From Caldithrix abyssi DSM 13497 (GTDB lineage Bacteria; Electryoneota; AABM5-125-24; Hatepunaeales; Hatepunaeaceae): a stretch of DNA of 55,237 bases. The stretch is taken from NCBI GenBank assembly GCA_945865405.1, contig CAMBDS010000016.1:1-55237 (forward strand), in the 5' to 3' direction. Each line of letters starts with the position of its first letter. The stretch's first letter is position 1. Shown here one piece after another: positions 43,526 to 52,470 of this stretch. The position numbers and the translations under genes are program-made. Below the pieces are notes generated by a model. That model searched no databases. It was not told the DNA's origin and saw only the letters and a list, made by a program, of their open reading frames with translations.

Positions 43526-45451
43526 CTAAACTCCCTCCAACCACTCTGCCAGATTCCAAACCATCCAAACTTTCATCGCACCAACACCAGTAGCAAGCGT
43601 TTGGTTAGCCCACGACTCTGTCGATTTGCTCATGATTCGACTCGCCCCCTGATTAGCTCGCCTTAATTTTGTCAGGATATCTCGCTTTCCATCACCGTTC
43701 ATCCAAGTTTCAAGTGGAACAGGGAAAGCTTTCTTTCTTCGGGCTGAGATTGTGTCGGAAATGTTGCCGCGGAATGCTTCCTTCAAAATGTGCTTGCCTA
43801 TAACCGATTCATCGAGGCTATTGAAGGTTTGGGCAACTTGATTGTCGAGGTGATTCCGCCACTTCATTTTGTACTCGAAAGGCACCCCCCAGACGTATTC
43901 GACGAGATTGTTTTCGGTAAATGGAACTCTCCCTTCCAGCGACCCGGCCATTGTGCAGGCATCAAGGCGAGCAAGTAATCCACGAAGGTGTTCGGTTTCA
44001 AAAATGTAAAGGTAGCGATCGAATGTACTTAAGCCTTGTAACGCGTCGAACCTTGTTTGCCAACTCGCATCGATCTCTTCTACTACAGACTTTAAGTTAA
44101 TATCCGGTCCCAAAACCTGTGCAAGTTCATTTCTGTTGAGCCATGCGTAGGTTGTCGTCCAGTGGTCGAGTTCACTTTTAAAGCCTATCTTCCCGTAATA
44201 CTGCTTCAACATCTGCCTTATACTGGTTCGTTCATCAGCACTAAATCCTTCTGGATTATTACGAAGTTGCTCTGACCTAACATAGTCTTCCGGTGAACGA
44301 AATATTCCAGTGTACCCGCCAAACAGCTCATCAGAGCCCTCGCCTGTCAATACCACTTTTAACTCTTTCGAGGCAATTTTAGCAAGTGCGTAGATCGGCA
44401 TTTCGTTTGGTGTTGAGAGTGGCGCGCCTTTGTGCTGGATTAACTCTCGCATCATAGGGAAATACTCACCTTCATCGAAAGTCACAATCTTGTGGTAGAG
44501 GCCAAGATCGCCGGTAATGGAACTGGAAAATTCAAATTCGTTGAAGCCTTGCTCGGCAAATCCGATTGAAAAAGCCTTAACTCTTTCTTTGGACTGCTCG
44601 CACATCAAAGTTGTAATAATTGCCGAATCAATTCCTCCCGACAAAAAAACTCCTATATCGACATCTGCAATCGAATTTGCCTTCACTGCGTTGCTCATCA
44701 ATGTGTTTACAGTGAGTGCAGCTTCCGAAAATCGACTATCAGGCCATCGGTCTCGTTTTTCCTGTGAAGATACTATCGGCAATTTCCAATATCGTCGTTT
44801 GGTAAACTCTCTGTTATCGAAGATGCCATACTCGCCGCCATTGAGGGAAGATATATCCCTGTAAATCGTTCTGTCGCCAAAAGTTGTTTGGAAATGTGAG
44901 AGATAGGCTGTCAATCCAACCGGGTCAGGTGTCCGGCTTATCCAGTCAAGGTGGAGTACGGGAGGGTATTCTGAAGCAAAAGCGAACTTGTTGTCAATAA
45001 TACTATAAAATAAAGGTTTAACACTCAGACGGTCACGGGCTATGACCAGTTGCGCAAGTTTTTTATCCCAAAAACCGAGGGCAAACATACCGTTAAATTT
45101 AACAAAGGCTTCTGTACCCCAACGAACAATCGATTTTAAGACCACCTCAGTGTCACCGGCGGTAATAAAACGGTCTCCTTCGGATATCAGTTCATCGCGT
45201 AAAATTTTATAGTTATAGAGCTCGCCGTTGTAAGTTAAGGCATATCTTCCATCTGCCGAGAGCATCGGTTGTGGAGAACCTACAGGATCGATAATCGCCA
45301 GTCTCCGATGTCCAAAAGCAGCAGGTCCATCGATCCAGACTCCCCGGCCATCCGGACCGCGATGCCGCATGATATCAGTAGCTCTATTGATCTGTGCTTT
45401 ATGCTTCTCTGCGCCTTCAGCGAAATCGATTAAGCCGAAAATTCCACACAC
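43526..45451 (-). CDS. asnB: Glutamine-hydrolysing asparagine synthase
   Basis: 641 residues. Start GTG 45451 places Cys at position 2 (MCGIFGLIDF), the glutaminase nucleophile. Class II amidotransferase residues continue in MRHRGPDGRGVW and YNGELYNY. The synthetase domain has the PP-loop FLSGGIDSAI (about 265-275) and VVLTGEGSDELFGGY. AsnB-type enzymes also serve in polysaccharide or natural-product loci; no such genes flank it here, so free asparagine synthesis is the default reading. It is the gene after the kinase on this strand, separated by a terminator. Confidence 0.95.
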   Translation of the reverse strand: MCGIFGLIDFAEGAEKHKAQINRATDIMRHRGPDGRGVWIDGPAAFGHRRLAIIDPVGSPQPMLSADGRYALTYNGELYNYKILRDELISEGDRFITAGDTEVVLKSIVRWGTEAFVKFNGMFALGFWDKKLAQLVIARDRLSVKPLFYSIIDNKFAFASEYPPVLHLDWISRTPDPVGLTAYLSHFQTTFGDRTIYRDISSLNGGEYGIFDNREFTKRRYWKLPIVSSQEKRDRWPDSRFSEAALTVNTLMSNAVKANSIADVDIGVFLSGGIDSAIITTLMCEQSKERVKAFSIGFAEQGFNEFEFSSSITGDLGLYHKIVTFDEGEYFPMMRELIQHKGAPLSTPNEMPIYALAKIASKELKVVLTGEGSDELFGGYTGIFRSPEDYVRSEQLRNNPEGFSADERTSIRQMLKQYYGKIGFKSELDHWTTTYAWLNRNELAQVLGPDINLKSVVEEIDASWQTRFDALQGLSTFDRYLYIFETEHLRGLLARLDACTMAGSLEGRVPFTENNLVEYVWGVPFEYKMKWRNHLDNQVAQTFNSLDESVIGKHILKEAFRGNISDTISARRKKAFPVPLETWMNGDGKRDILTKLRRANQGASRIMSKSTESWANQTLATGVGAMKVWMVWNLAEWLEGV

Positions 45452-45520
45452 TAAATGGGTACCTCATGATTAAAATTGGGGCACAATGCTCGCTTCAATA
45501 AGATAGCACTTTATTCGATT

Positions 45521-45555
45521 CAAAAAGAAACTGACGACAGTAACGGTCGTCAGTT
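45521..45555 (-). terminator. Intrinsic terminator after the histidine kinase gene
   Basis: On the minus strand AACTGACGAC (45555-45546) pairs perfectly with GTCGTCAGTT (45538-45529), 10 bp with a 7-base loop, followed by TTCTTTTT. It separates the kinase transcript from asnB. Confidence 0.85.
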
Positions 45556-45590
45556 TGCATGAAATTTCGATAGGATGCCCGACTCACCTA

Positions 45591-48500
45591 TCAATAGTTC
45601 GTGATGATCGGCACCTTCGAGCTTTCTTTAGCGTTTACCGGCGAGAAACTTCCAGTGGTCTGACTCGGAATCACTGGCAGGGTTATAGTAAATGTTGTTC
45701 CGACATCTGGTTCAGACTCGACCGAAATTTTTCCGCCATAGTTTGTAATCAATTGCTGAGAAGTCGATAGTCCAAGTCCGGTTCCAGTTGGTTCACCCTC
45801 TTTTACGTCACCAACTGGTGGCTTTGTGGAGAAAAATGGATCGAATATTCTCTCAATGTTCTCCACTGGAATTCCACCACCAGTATCGGAAATTGTAATC
45901 CTGATCTCATTGGCGAGTTTTTTCGTCGAAACTGCTAACCTTCGGACTGGCCTGTTGAACATTGCGTCGAGGGCATTATTGATGATGTTGGAAAACGCTT
46001 GTGAGAAATCACTGTAAACGCCGTTGATCTTCGGGATATTTGGATCGAGATTGTACTGCTTTTCGACTTTTGATTTGAAGTGAAGGTTGGCTTCAAGGAA
46101 CTTCAACTCGGTTTGCAATAGGCCATTGATGTCTATCGGCTTAATTCCCTTATCTTGCTCACTACGCGATTTAATCATCATATTCCGGGTAATCTCGGAA
46201 ATTTTGTCTATTTGTCCGAGAATTACATCGAATTCCTTCATCTTGGTCAATTTCGTTTTTAGAAGTTGCGTATAGCCCGATATCACCATTAAAGGACTTG
46301 AGATGTTATGCGCAATTCCAGCAGCAAGCATTCCGATGTCTGCAAGCTTTCGTTCGTCGGCAAGCAACCGCTCCATTAACCGCTGTCGACCTTCCATTTC
46401 CTTTGTATGACGCAGATCGGTGACAACAGATAAAGAGCCGACGAATTCGCTGTCGTTTAACCGGTTTCGACTTGATATATAGACCGGTATCTCTTCGCCC
46501 GTTGCGCTAACCAGTCCTACTTCATAGCGAGCGAATCCCCGCAAGCGGCAAATTTCCCGCTCATTCGATACAAAATCTCTATCAGCTGCCGGTATGAAGT
46601 CGTAATAGTGGCGGCCTTCCATTTCGTTGACTTTGTAGCCAAGCATTTCAGCCATTGCCGGATTGACAAACTCGCAGACGCCATCGTCGTTTTCGATAAA
46701 GATCCCCTCGGACATCGAACGGATTATGCCTTCATTGAATTCTTTCAACGTTCGAATCGCTTGCGCTGCCCGCCGTCTGCTGGTCAAATCTCGAGCGACC
46801 ATAAGCACCAAAATGACACGATCATCAATAATCAAAGGGCTGCCTTGTAATTCAAGAAGGAACTTGCTGCCCCGAGGATTTTGATATTCGATCTGGAACG
46901 GTTCGGGTTTAATTCCTGCCTTGAAGCAGCTCATCAGAGCTTTATTAAATCTTCTTCGTGACGACTCTTCAAGTAAGGAAACAAAACCGTTGGAGTTCAA
47001 TTCGTTGAGGTTTCTACCCAGAAGGTCTTCACCACGTCGATTTATCTCCTGAATTTTCCCTTCGATATTGCTGGTGAAGATGATATCCCCGGCTTCGCCA
47101 AGCAACATCCGGTATCGGTACTCTGACTCGGCGAGCGCTGCAGTTCGCTTGCCAACTTCCTGTTCAAGCACTGAAGCGTGTTCTTCTAAATGGACTGTAG
47201 CGCTTTTCTGTACTGTGATATCGTGCATCACACCTTCAACGGCGATTAGCTCACCTGTTGGCCCCCTTACTGCATTTCCTCGATCCGAGAGCCAAATGAT
47301 TTCGCTATCTTCGCGGATGAAACGGTATTCAAGGTAGAAAGGTCCACGATTTTCCGATTCATTTGAAGCCAATTTTGCCCAAAATTCGAGCAACGGTTGC
47401 GCTTCCTTCAGATGGATCCGGCTGATAAAGCCATCAGGCCCAATGGACTTAAGTTTTTCGATGGAATAACCGGTGATGTCGGCTGCCGCTGGAGAAATGT
47501 AGTCGTACTTCATTCGCTGAATATCAATTCGATATATTATATCGGGCGAATTTTCAATCAATCTTCTGAATTTTGCTTCTGATTCGGCAAGTTCCGCAGA
47601 CCGGACTTTGATCATTCCTTCAAGATTCTGCGAATGCTCGACGATCTTCTGTTCAAGCTGCTTCAGTCGCGTCACATCCCGAATTATTCCTTCGTATGTG
47701 GTGCTCTCGCGATCTTTTTGGGCTTGGGAAGTGATGGTTACAAGGACAGTCACTTGAGACCCGTCACAGCGACGCAATTGAAGGAGATGATCTTGGACGA
47801 ACGATTTCGTCTCGAGTAACTCAAGGAGGTCTCTCGCCTGGCTGGGTTCGAATGCAAAATCGTTAAGAAAATGTCGGTTAAGAACCTCGTTCTCTGATGA
47901 ATAGCCGAGTAATTGGAGCCAACCGGGGTTCACTTCCATAAGATTCCCTTTTGGTCCGGCAGCAAAAATGGCATCGCGGACTCCGTCAAATAAGTGACGG
48001 AATCGCTCCTGGCTCTGGATTAGTTCTCTGGTTCGCTCGCCCACGGTTACTTCGAGTTGAGTGGTATAGCTTTCAAGTTCTTTTCGCAGTTTATACTCAG
48101 ATGTAACATCAACTCCAACCAGTAAGGCACCAGTGATTTTATTTACTTCTCTAATAGGGCTGATATTCCATTTCAATGTTTTCGGCGCACCATCGGAGCT
48201 AACAATGTCAAATTCAATATTCTCGAGACTCTTGCCACTTGCAAATACTTCATTGTCAAAAACAGGCTGGACTCGAAGATCAAAGTCCTTGAAAACTCTG
48301 CGAATTGTACCCTGGTTGAGAGCCTCGTTCCTGGCTACACCAGAAATGGTCGCAGCGGCAGGATTCCACTCCAATACTTCCGATTTCAGATCAACAATAA
48401 AGACAAAGGCGTTGGCTGATTCCAGAAAGTTATTGAGTATCCCACTATTCAACCTGGCGTTCTCGCCGAGTCCTACAAGGGTCCCAAGAAGCTGATCGTT

Positions 48501-49442
48501 ACGAGTCTTAAGTATTTGTAACCTTCTTTGAAAATCTGTGATGTCGCGCACATAAACGATCTGTTCCGGCATTTCAGCGTTCAATGTCGAAATACTATAA
48601 ACCTCAACCTGCCGAATGGTACCATCCGGACGTATTAATTCGCTCTCATAATGAACTTCAGCACTCTGTCTGGCAACCTCGCGTAACTGATGAAAAAAGA
48701 GCCTCAGTTCGGGACGAAACGACTCGCTATCGACAAATTTTCCAAGCAACTCTGACCGGGTCATCCCAAATTGGCGTACGGCATTTTGATTTAGGTCGTA
48801 GATCTTATTTTCGTTGTTGATGATTATTATCGAATCATTTCCATTCTCGAACAGAGTTCGGTAGTACTTCTCGTTTTTTACCAGACTCCGTTCCTTCTCA
48901 AGCACGACTTTTGTGGTTTTCCGGTTTTTAAGTACAGTCGTCCCTCTATTGTCGGTATTCTGCCTACCTGAACTTGATCGATTCATTGCGGCATGTACCA
49001 CTTGATCCAATTCTGCCAGATCGCGAATCGGTTTGGTGAAAAAGTGCGCATCATTAAGTTTGAGTCCGTTTACAACATCAAAATATTCACTGTCACCTGA
49101 GAGAAAGACCATCGGCAGGTTGGGCTTATCTTTCTTAACGAGAGTAGCCAAATCGATCCCACTCATTCCGGGCATGGCAACATCAGTCACCAACAGGTCG
49201 AAATCTTCCGTCTGAAGTTTCGAGTAGGCAACCTTTCCGTCAGATGCACTTTGGCAGATGTAACCTTTGAACTGGAAAAACTCGATTAGAAGACCGAGTA
49301 GTTCCTGGTCATCATCGACCACAAGGATCCGTGACAGATGTTTTTTGGTCTTGGATGGATTTTTCGATCGGGACAAGATAGCATAATCTCCGGACGACCG
49401 GCGAATGTTCGCCGAACCTGTAGAGAATAGAGCTATGATCAT
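45591..49442 (-). CDS. REC-PAS(x6)-histidine kinase
   Basis: 1283 residues from ATG 49442; TTG 49376 is an alternative nearer the receiver. Order: receiver (HLSRILVVDDDQ, phospho-Asp in LLVTDVAMPGMSG, Lys in FTKPI), six PAS/PAC modules separated by short coiled coils, HisKA with H-box GIAHNISSPLMVISGY (His where NtrB-type kinases have it), then HATPase (NIINNALDAM N-box, DTGGGIPVENIERIFDPFF, GTGLGLS). No membrane helix, so probably a cytosolic sensor. The frame is open to TTG 49529, but that codon lies upstream of the predicted transcription start (about 49525), so that start is rejected. No response-regulator gene is adjacent; the output partner is unknown. Confidence 0.88.
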   Translation of the reverse strand: MIIALFSTGSANIRRSSGDYAILSRSKNPSKTKKHLSRILVVDDDQELLGLLIEFFQFKGYICQSASDGKVAYSKLQTEDFDLLVTDVAMPGMSGIDLATLVKKDKPNLPMVFLSGDSEYFDVVNGLKLNDAHFFTKPIRDLAELDQVVHAAMNRSSSGRQNTDNRGTTVLKNRKTTKVVLEKERSLVKNEKYYRTLFENGNDSIIIINNENKIYDLNQNAVRQFGMTRSELLGKFVDSESFRPELRLFFHQLREVARQSAEVHYESELIRPDGTIRQVEVYSISTLNAEMPEQIVYVRDITDFQRRLQILKTRNDQLLGTLVGLGENARLNSGILNNFLESANAFVFIVDLKSEVLEWNPAAATISGVARNEALNQGTIRRVFKDFDLRVQPVFDNEVFASGKSLENIEFDIVSSDGAPKTLKWNISPIREVNKITGALLVGVDVTSEYKLRKELESYTTQLEVTVGERTRELIQSQERFRHLFDGVRDAIFAAGPKGNLMEVNPGWLQLLGYSSENEVLNRHFLNDFAFEPSQARDLLELLETKSFVQDHLLQLRRCDGSQVTVLVTITSQAQKDRESTTYEGIIRDVTRLKQLEQKIVEHSQNLEGMIKVRSAELAESEAKFRRLIENSPDIIYRIDIQRMKYDYISPAAADITGYSIEKLKSIGPDGFISRIHLKEAQPLLEFWAKLASNESENRGPFYLEYRFIREDSEIIWLSDRGNAVRGPTGELIAVEGVMHDITVQKSATVHLEEHASVLEQEVGKRTAALAESEYRYRMLLGEAGDIIFTSNIEGKIQEINRRGEDLLGRNLNELNSNGFVSLLEESSRRRFNKALMSCFKAGIKPEPFQIEYQNPRGSKFLLELQGSPLIIDDRVILVLMVARDLTSRRRAAQAIRTLKEFNEGIIRSMSEGIFIENDDGVCEFVNPAMAEMLGYKVNEMEGRHYYDFIPAADRDFVSNEREICRLRGFARYEVGLVSATGEEIPVYISSRNRLNDSEFVGSLSVVTDLRHTKEMEGRQRLMERLLADERKLADIGMLAAGIAHNISSPLMVISGYTQLLKTKLTKMKEFDVILGQIDKISEITRNMMIKSRSEQDKGIKPIDINGLLQTELKFLEANLHFKSKVEKQYNLDPNIPKINGVYSDFSQAFSNIINNALDAMFNRPVRRLAVSTKKLANEIRITISDTGGGIPVENIERIFDPFFSTKPPVGDVKEGEPTGTGLGLSTSQQLITNYGGKISVESEPDVGTTFTITLPVIPSQTTGSFSPVNAKESSKVPIITNY

Positions 49443-49508
49443 TTGAGGGGCGCAAAAAAAGGCACACACGACGCTGAGGGATGCATCGTATGCGCCACTA
49501 AGGTGGGT

Positions 49509-49524
49509 GGTAGGTCGCCCTACC
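49509..49524 (-). repeat. Hairpin at the 5' end of the kinase mRNA
   Basis: On the minus strand GGTAGG-GCGA-CCTACC forms a perfect 6-bp stem with a 4-base loop, starting within about one base of the predicted transcription start (49525). It may protect the 5' end from decay. The GTAGGGCGACC core also resembles parts of dispersed repeats; only one copy is seen. Confidence 0.4.
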
Positions 49525-49531
49525 GACAACC

Positions 49532-49560
49532 AATATAAGACATGCTTATTCGTTTGTCAA
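49532..49560 (-). promoter_or_regulatory. Strong sigma70-like promoter of the kinase gene
   Basis: Minus strand: consensus TTGACA (49560-49555), a 17-base spacer and TATATT (49537-49532). Start predicted near 49525. It lies in the gap after gltX (49530-49643), so the kinase has its own promoter. Confidence 0.8.
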
Positions 49561-49643
49561 GTGGTTTCCTGAATTATTGAAATTTATTTTGCCAACTCAA
49601 GTTCTAATCAGACCCTAAAGCCTTATCAATAAACGCTTTATGG

Positions 49644-51095
49644 CTACGAAAATAATTTCATAAATTTCTCAAATCGGTGAGTTGACTCCTCTTTTCCAAT
49701 TAGCATCATTACGGCGGCAAGCTTAGGTCCTTGGGTCTGTCCTGACAGCGCCAGCCTGATAGGGTGGTAGAGGTCTTTACCCTTGATTCCAAGATCCCGC
49801 CCTGTGTCGCCAAGCGCAGACTGGATGCCGGTCTCTGTAAATTCGACCACATTGAGGTGATTCAGGAATTTCTCTACTACTCTACCGCCAGTGGGAATTT
49901 CCTCTCGATTGATAGAACTCAATTCCGGCGCTATCGAGATAGATTTTAGTTCCGCGAGACATTGTTCTAGTGTCGAAGCTGTCTCCAGAGCGAGTGGCAT
50001 AGCCATGGGACGCCTTGCAGGGGGTATCAGCCCGAAAGCTTCATTGTCAACATTCCATTCATTGAAGCGCTCCAGCAAGTCTTCCGGCTTAAGCGAACGC
50101 ATGTATTTCTGGTTTTCGGTCAGCAGGGCAGACTTAGAATAAACGATTTCCCCGGATCTGTACTTTGTCGGATCAAAATCAGCTGCAAGATCAGAAATGC
50201 TCCATCCTTTGTCGGCTGGAATTGTTGATCGCCCCAAACCTGCCAGATACCTGCGAAGTGCTTCCGGTAGAATACCCTCCGCTTTTAACTCGCCTACAGA
50301 GAGTCCTGCCGTCCGTTTTGAAAGCTTGGCGTGATTTTCATCGACGAGTAGCGACAGATGCCCCCATTCCGGGATCGGCCCACCCAAGCCTTCGAATATC
50401 CGATACTGATAAGGCGTCGATGGTAGCCATTCATCGCCGCGAAAAATACGAGTGACTCCCATTGTGTGGTCGTCAATGGCACCGGCTAACAACCCGGTTG
50501 GTGAACCGTCGGAACGAACAAGAATTGGATCGTCAAGGTTTTCACCAGCAAAAGCAATCTGTCCTTTTACAAGGTCATTGATAACAGTAACCTTATCTGT
50601 CTCAATGGAAAGCCGGATTACTGATGCTTCACCAGCAGAGACATGATGATCGAAGTCTTCATGAGAGATGTCTCTACAGTGACGATCATATCGTGGTGGT
50701 CTTCCGGCTTTGGCATTCTCTTCATGTAAAGCTGTAATGCGTTCGGGAGTGCAAAAACAACGGTATGCCGCCCCGTTTGAGACAAGAATCCTTATTGCCT
50801 CTGCGTAAAAGTGAGATCGCTCGCTTTGTAGGTACGGCCCGTGATCTCCACCGATCCCCTCGCCTTCATTGAATTCGATACCGAGCCACTTAAGATCGGC
50901 GAGCATCCGACTTGCGGCGCCTTCAACTTCACGCGCTTTGTCAGTGTCCTCGACACGAAAGATGAACCTCCCACCCTGACGCTCATGTAAAAGTGCGTTG
51001 AAAAGGGCAGTTCTCGCGCCGCCGACGTGAAGAGACCCAGTTGGGCTTGGGGCAAATCTTACAACGACGCCTTTGTCAATAGAAACGTCGCTCAA
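49644..51095 (-). CDS. gltX: Glutamyl-tRNA synthetase
   Basis: Class I synthetase, 483 residues. HIGH-equivalent in RFAPSPTGSLHVGGARTALFN, and KLSKRTAG (KMSKS equivalent, about 250). Start TTG 51095 overlaps the TGA of the upstream 38-residue membrane protein (TTGA) without a strong Shine-Dalgarno of its own, so translation is probably coupled. Whether it charges Glu-tRNA-Gln as well cannot be told; no gatCAB or glnS is in the window. Confidence 0.96.
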   Translation of the reverse strand: MSDVSIDKGVVVRFAPSPTGSLHVGGARTALFNALLHERQGGRFIFRVEDTDKAREVEGAASRMLADLKWLGIEFNEGEGIGGDHGPYLQSERSHFYAEAIRILVSNGAAYRCFCTPERITALHEENAKAGRPPRYDRHCRDISHEDFDHHVSAGEASVIRLSIETDKVTVINDLVKGQIAFAGENLDDPILVRSDGSPTGLLAGAIDDHTMGVTRIFRGDEWLPSTPYQYRIFEGLGGPIPEWGHLSLLVDENHAKLSKRTAGLSVGELKAEGILPEALRRYLAGLGRSTIPADKGWSISDLAADFDPTKYRSGEIVYSKSALLTENQKYMRSLKPEDLLERFNEWNVDNEAFGLIPPARRPMAMPLALETASTLEQCLAELKSISIAPELSSINREEIPTGGRVVEKFLNHLNVVEFTETGIQSALGDTGRDLGIKGKDLYHPIRLALSGQTQGPKLAAVMMLIGKEESTHRFEKFMKLFS

Positions 51096-51208
51096 TCGTC
51101 GTCGTGATTGCGCGAACGATGGATCAAGCTGATAGTAATCATTACTACTGCGACGATGATAATCAGGATCGACGCTCCGATCAACGCTCTCTTTACCGTT
51201 GAGTTCAT
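51092..51208 (-). CDS. Small single-helix membrane protein (38 residues)
   Basis: ATG 51208 with GAGAGG five bases upstream encodes 38 residues: basic N-terminus (MNSTVKRALIG), one hydrophobic helix (about residues 8-29, rich in Ile and Val), then a charged tail ending RSRNHDDD. The stop overlaps the gltX start. The signal, helix and overlap make it a likely real gene; no function is known. It may be a membrane microprotein or serve as translational leader of gltX. Confidence 0.6.
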   Translation of the reverse strand: MNSTVKRALIGASILIIIVAVVMITISLIHRSRNHDDD

Positions 51209-51280
51209 TAGAACCTCTCTATCAATTTTAATTTTCATATCAATCCAATTTATGAAACCGGAAAACTTTTTTAAGAAATG

Positions 51281-51763
51281 CTATACTGCCGAAATCATTG
51301 CTACTGCGCGGGCGGCAATTCCTTCACCATTGCCGATGAACCCCATCCCTTCCGAAGTCGTTGCTTTAACTGATACATCCGTAATATCCAATTTCAGCGC
51401 CGCCGCTATGTTTCTGCGCATCTGGTAACTATACTCAGCTACCCGTGGTGCTTCCAACACCAGTGTCGAATCGATGTTAACAGGTCTCCAGCCAGTTCCC
51501 TCGAGGGTTTCGCAGACCTGATTAAGGAGCTTGATGCTGGAGATGTTCTTATATACAGCGCTGTCATTCGGGAAATGAATGCCGATATCGCCCAATGCAG
51601 CAGCACCAAGAAGAGCGTCGCAGATAGCGTGGATTAACACATCGGCGTCACTATGTCCTTCGAGACCTTTGGAGAAGGCAATCTGGACGCCGCCAAGAAA
51701 CAGTGGTCTGCCTACAACCAGCCTATGGACGTCGTAACCCTCGCCTATTCTGAAACGAGTCAT
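51281..51763 (-). CDS. ispF: 2-C-methyl-D-erythritol 2,4-cyclodiphosphate synthase
   Basis: MEP-pathway enzyme, 160 residues, trimeric with zinc. Motifs: IGEGYDVHRL (Zn Asp-x-His), GHSDADVLIHAICDALLGA and GDIGIHFPN. ATG 51763 overlaps the ispD stop (ATGA), the classical ispDF pair. Confidence 0.97.
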   Translation of the reverse strand: MTRFRIGEGYDVHRLVVGRPLFLGGVQIAFSKGLEGHSDADVLIHAICDALLGAAALGDIGIHFPNDSAVYKNISSIKLLNQVCETLEGTGWRPVNIDSTLVLEAPRVAEYSYQMRRNIAAALKLDITDVSVKATTSEGMGFIGNGEGIAARAVAMISAV

Positions 51764-52470
51764 GATAGACGACTTTTAAGTTTATCCGAAATCCCCTTAA
51801 GTCTGTCGCTATAAAGAATCAGATCTTCGGGGCGCGTAACCTTTATGTTACTAGGATCTCCCGGTACAATTGCCGAGTTAATGTGAAGCATATTCCTCAC
51901 CAGAGCCACCTCGTCGGTATATTTTGCGTGCCCTTTCCCAGCAAGTTTCATCGCCTCTTCAAGTACAGTTCGATGAAATCCTTGCGGTGTCTGCGCCCCA
52001 ACAAGTAGACTCCTATCCGGACCCTCAAGCGCCATTCCGCCCTTATTTTGGTGGAGAGTATCGCTGATAGGCAATCCTGCAAACGCAGCTTTATGTGTTC
52101 GCAATGATGCTGAGACTAGATCTATCAAATCGATTGAAACGAATGGTCTTGCGCCATCATGAATTAGGAGGCACTCTGCAGTGGCAGGAAGTGCGTTCAG
52201 GCCCAACGCCACTGAGTCCTGTCGTTCATCTCCACCGACAACTACCGACTTGATTTTGGATAGGCCGTAATGTTTTGCCAGATCAATGACTACCTCCTCA
52301 TATCCACCGGGGACAACCACTACCATCGTCGTGATAGAGTTTGCAGATTCAAAAGCGAGTGACGCGAACATCCACATTGGTAATCCATTGATCTCTATCA
52401 TACCTTTGGGGACGCCCCGCCCAAGCCGTTCTCCTCGTCCACCTGCAACAACTATAGCACCGGTCGTCAC
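51760..52470 (-). CDS. ispD: 2-C-methyl-D-erythritol 4-phosphate cytidylyltransferase
   Basis: 236 residues from GTG 52470, chosen because it gives the family N-terminus (TTGAIVVAGGRGERLG) and overlaps the upstream stop as GTGA; the frame is open to TTG 52518, but that would lie inside the neighbour. Motifs: AGGRGERLGRGVPKGM and HDGARPFVS. Makes CDP-methylerythritol for IspE, which is not in the window. Confidence 0.94.
   Translation of the reverse strand: MTTGAIVVAGGRGERLGRGVPKGMIEINGLPMWMFASLAFESANSITTMVVVVPGGYEEVVIDLAKHYGLSKIKSVVVGGDERQDSVALGLNALPATAECLLIHDGARPFVSIDLIDLVSASLRTHKAAFAGLPISDTLHQNKGGMALEGPDRSLLVGAQTPQGFHRTVLEEAMKLAGKGHAKYTDEVALVRNMLHINSAIVPGDPSNIKVTRPEDLILYSDRLKGISDKLKSRLS

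Noticed and set aside
49443..49529. N-terminal extension of the REC-PAS kinase from TTG 49529
   Set aside because: The predicted transcription start is downstream of this TTG and the extension contains hairpin sequence without protein-like features.
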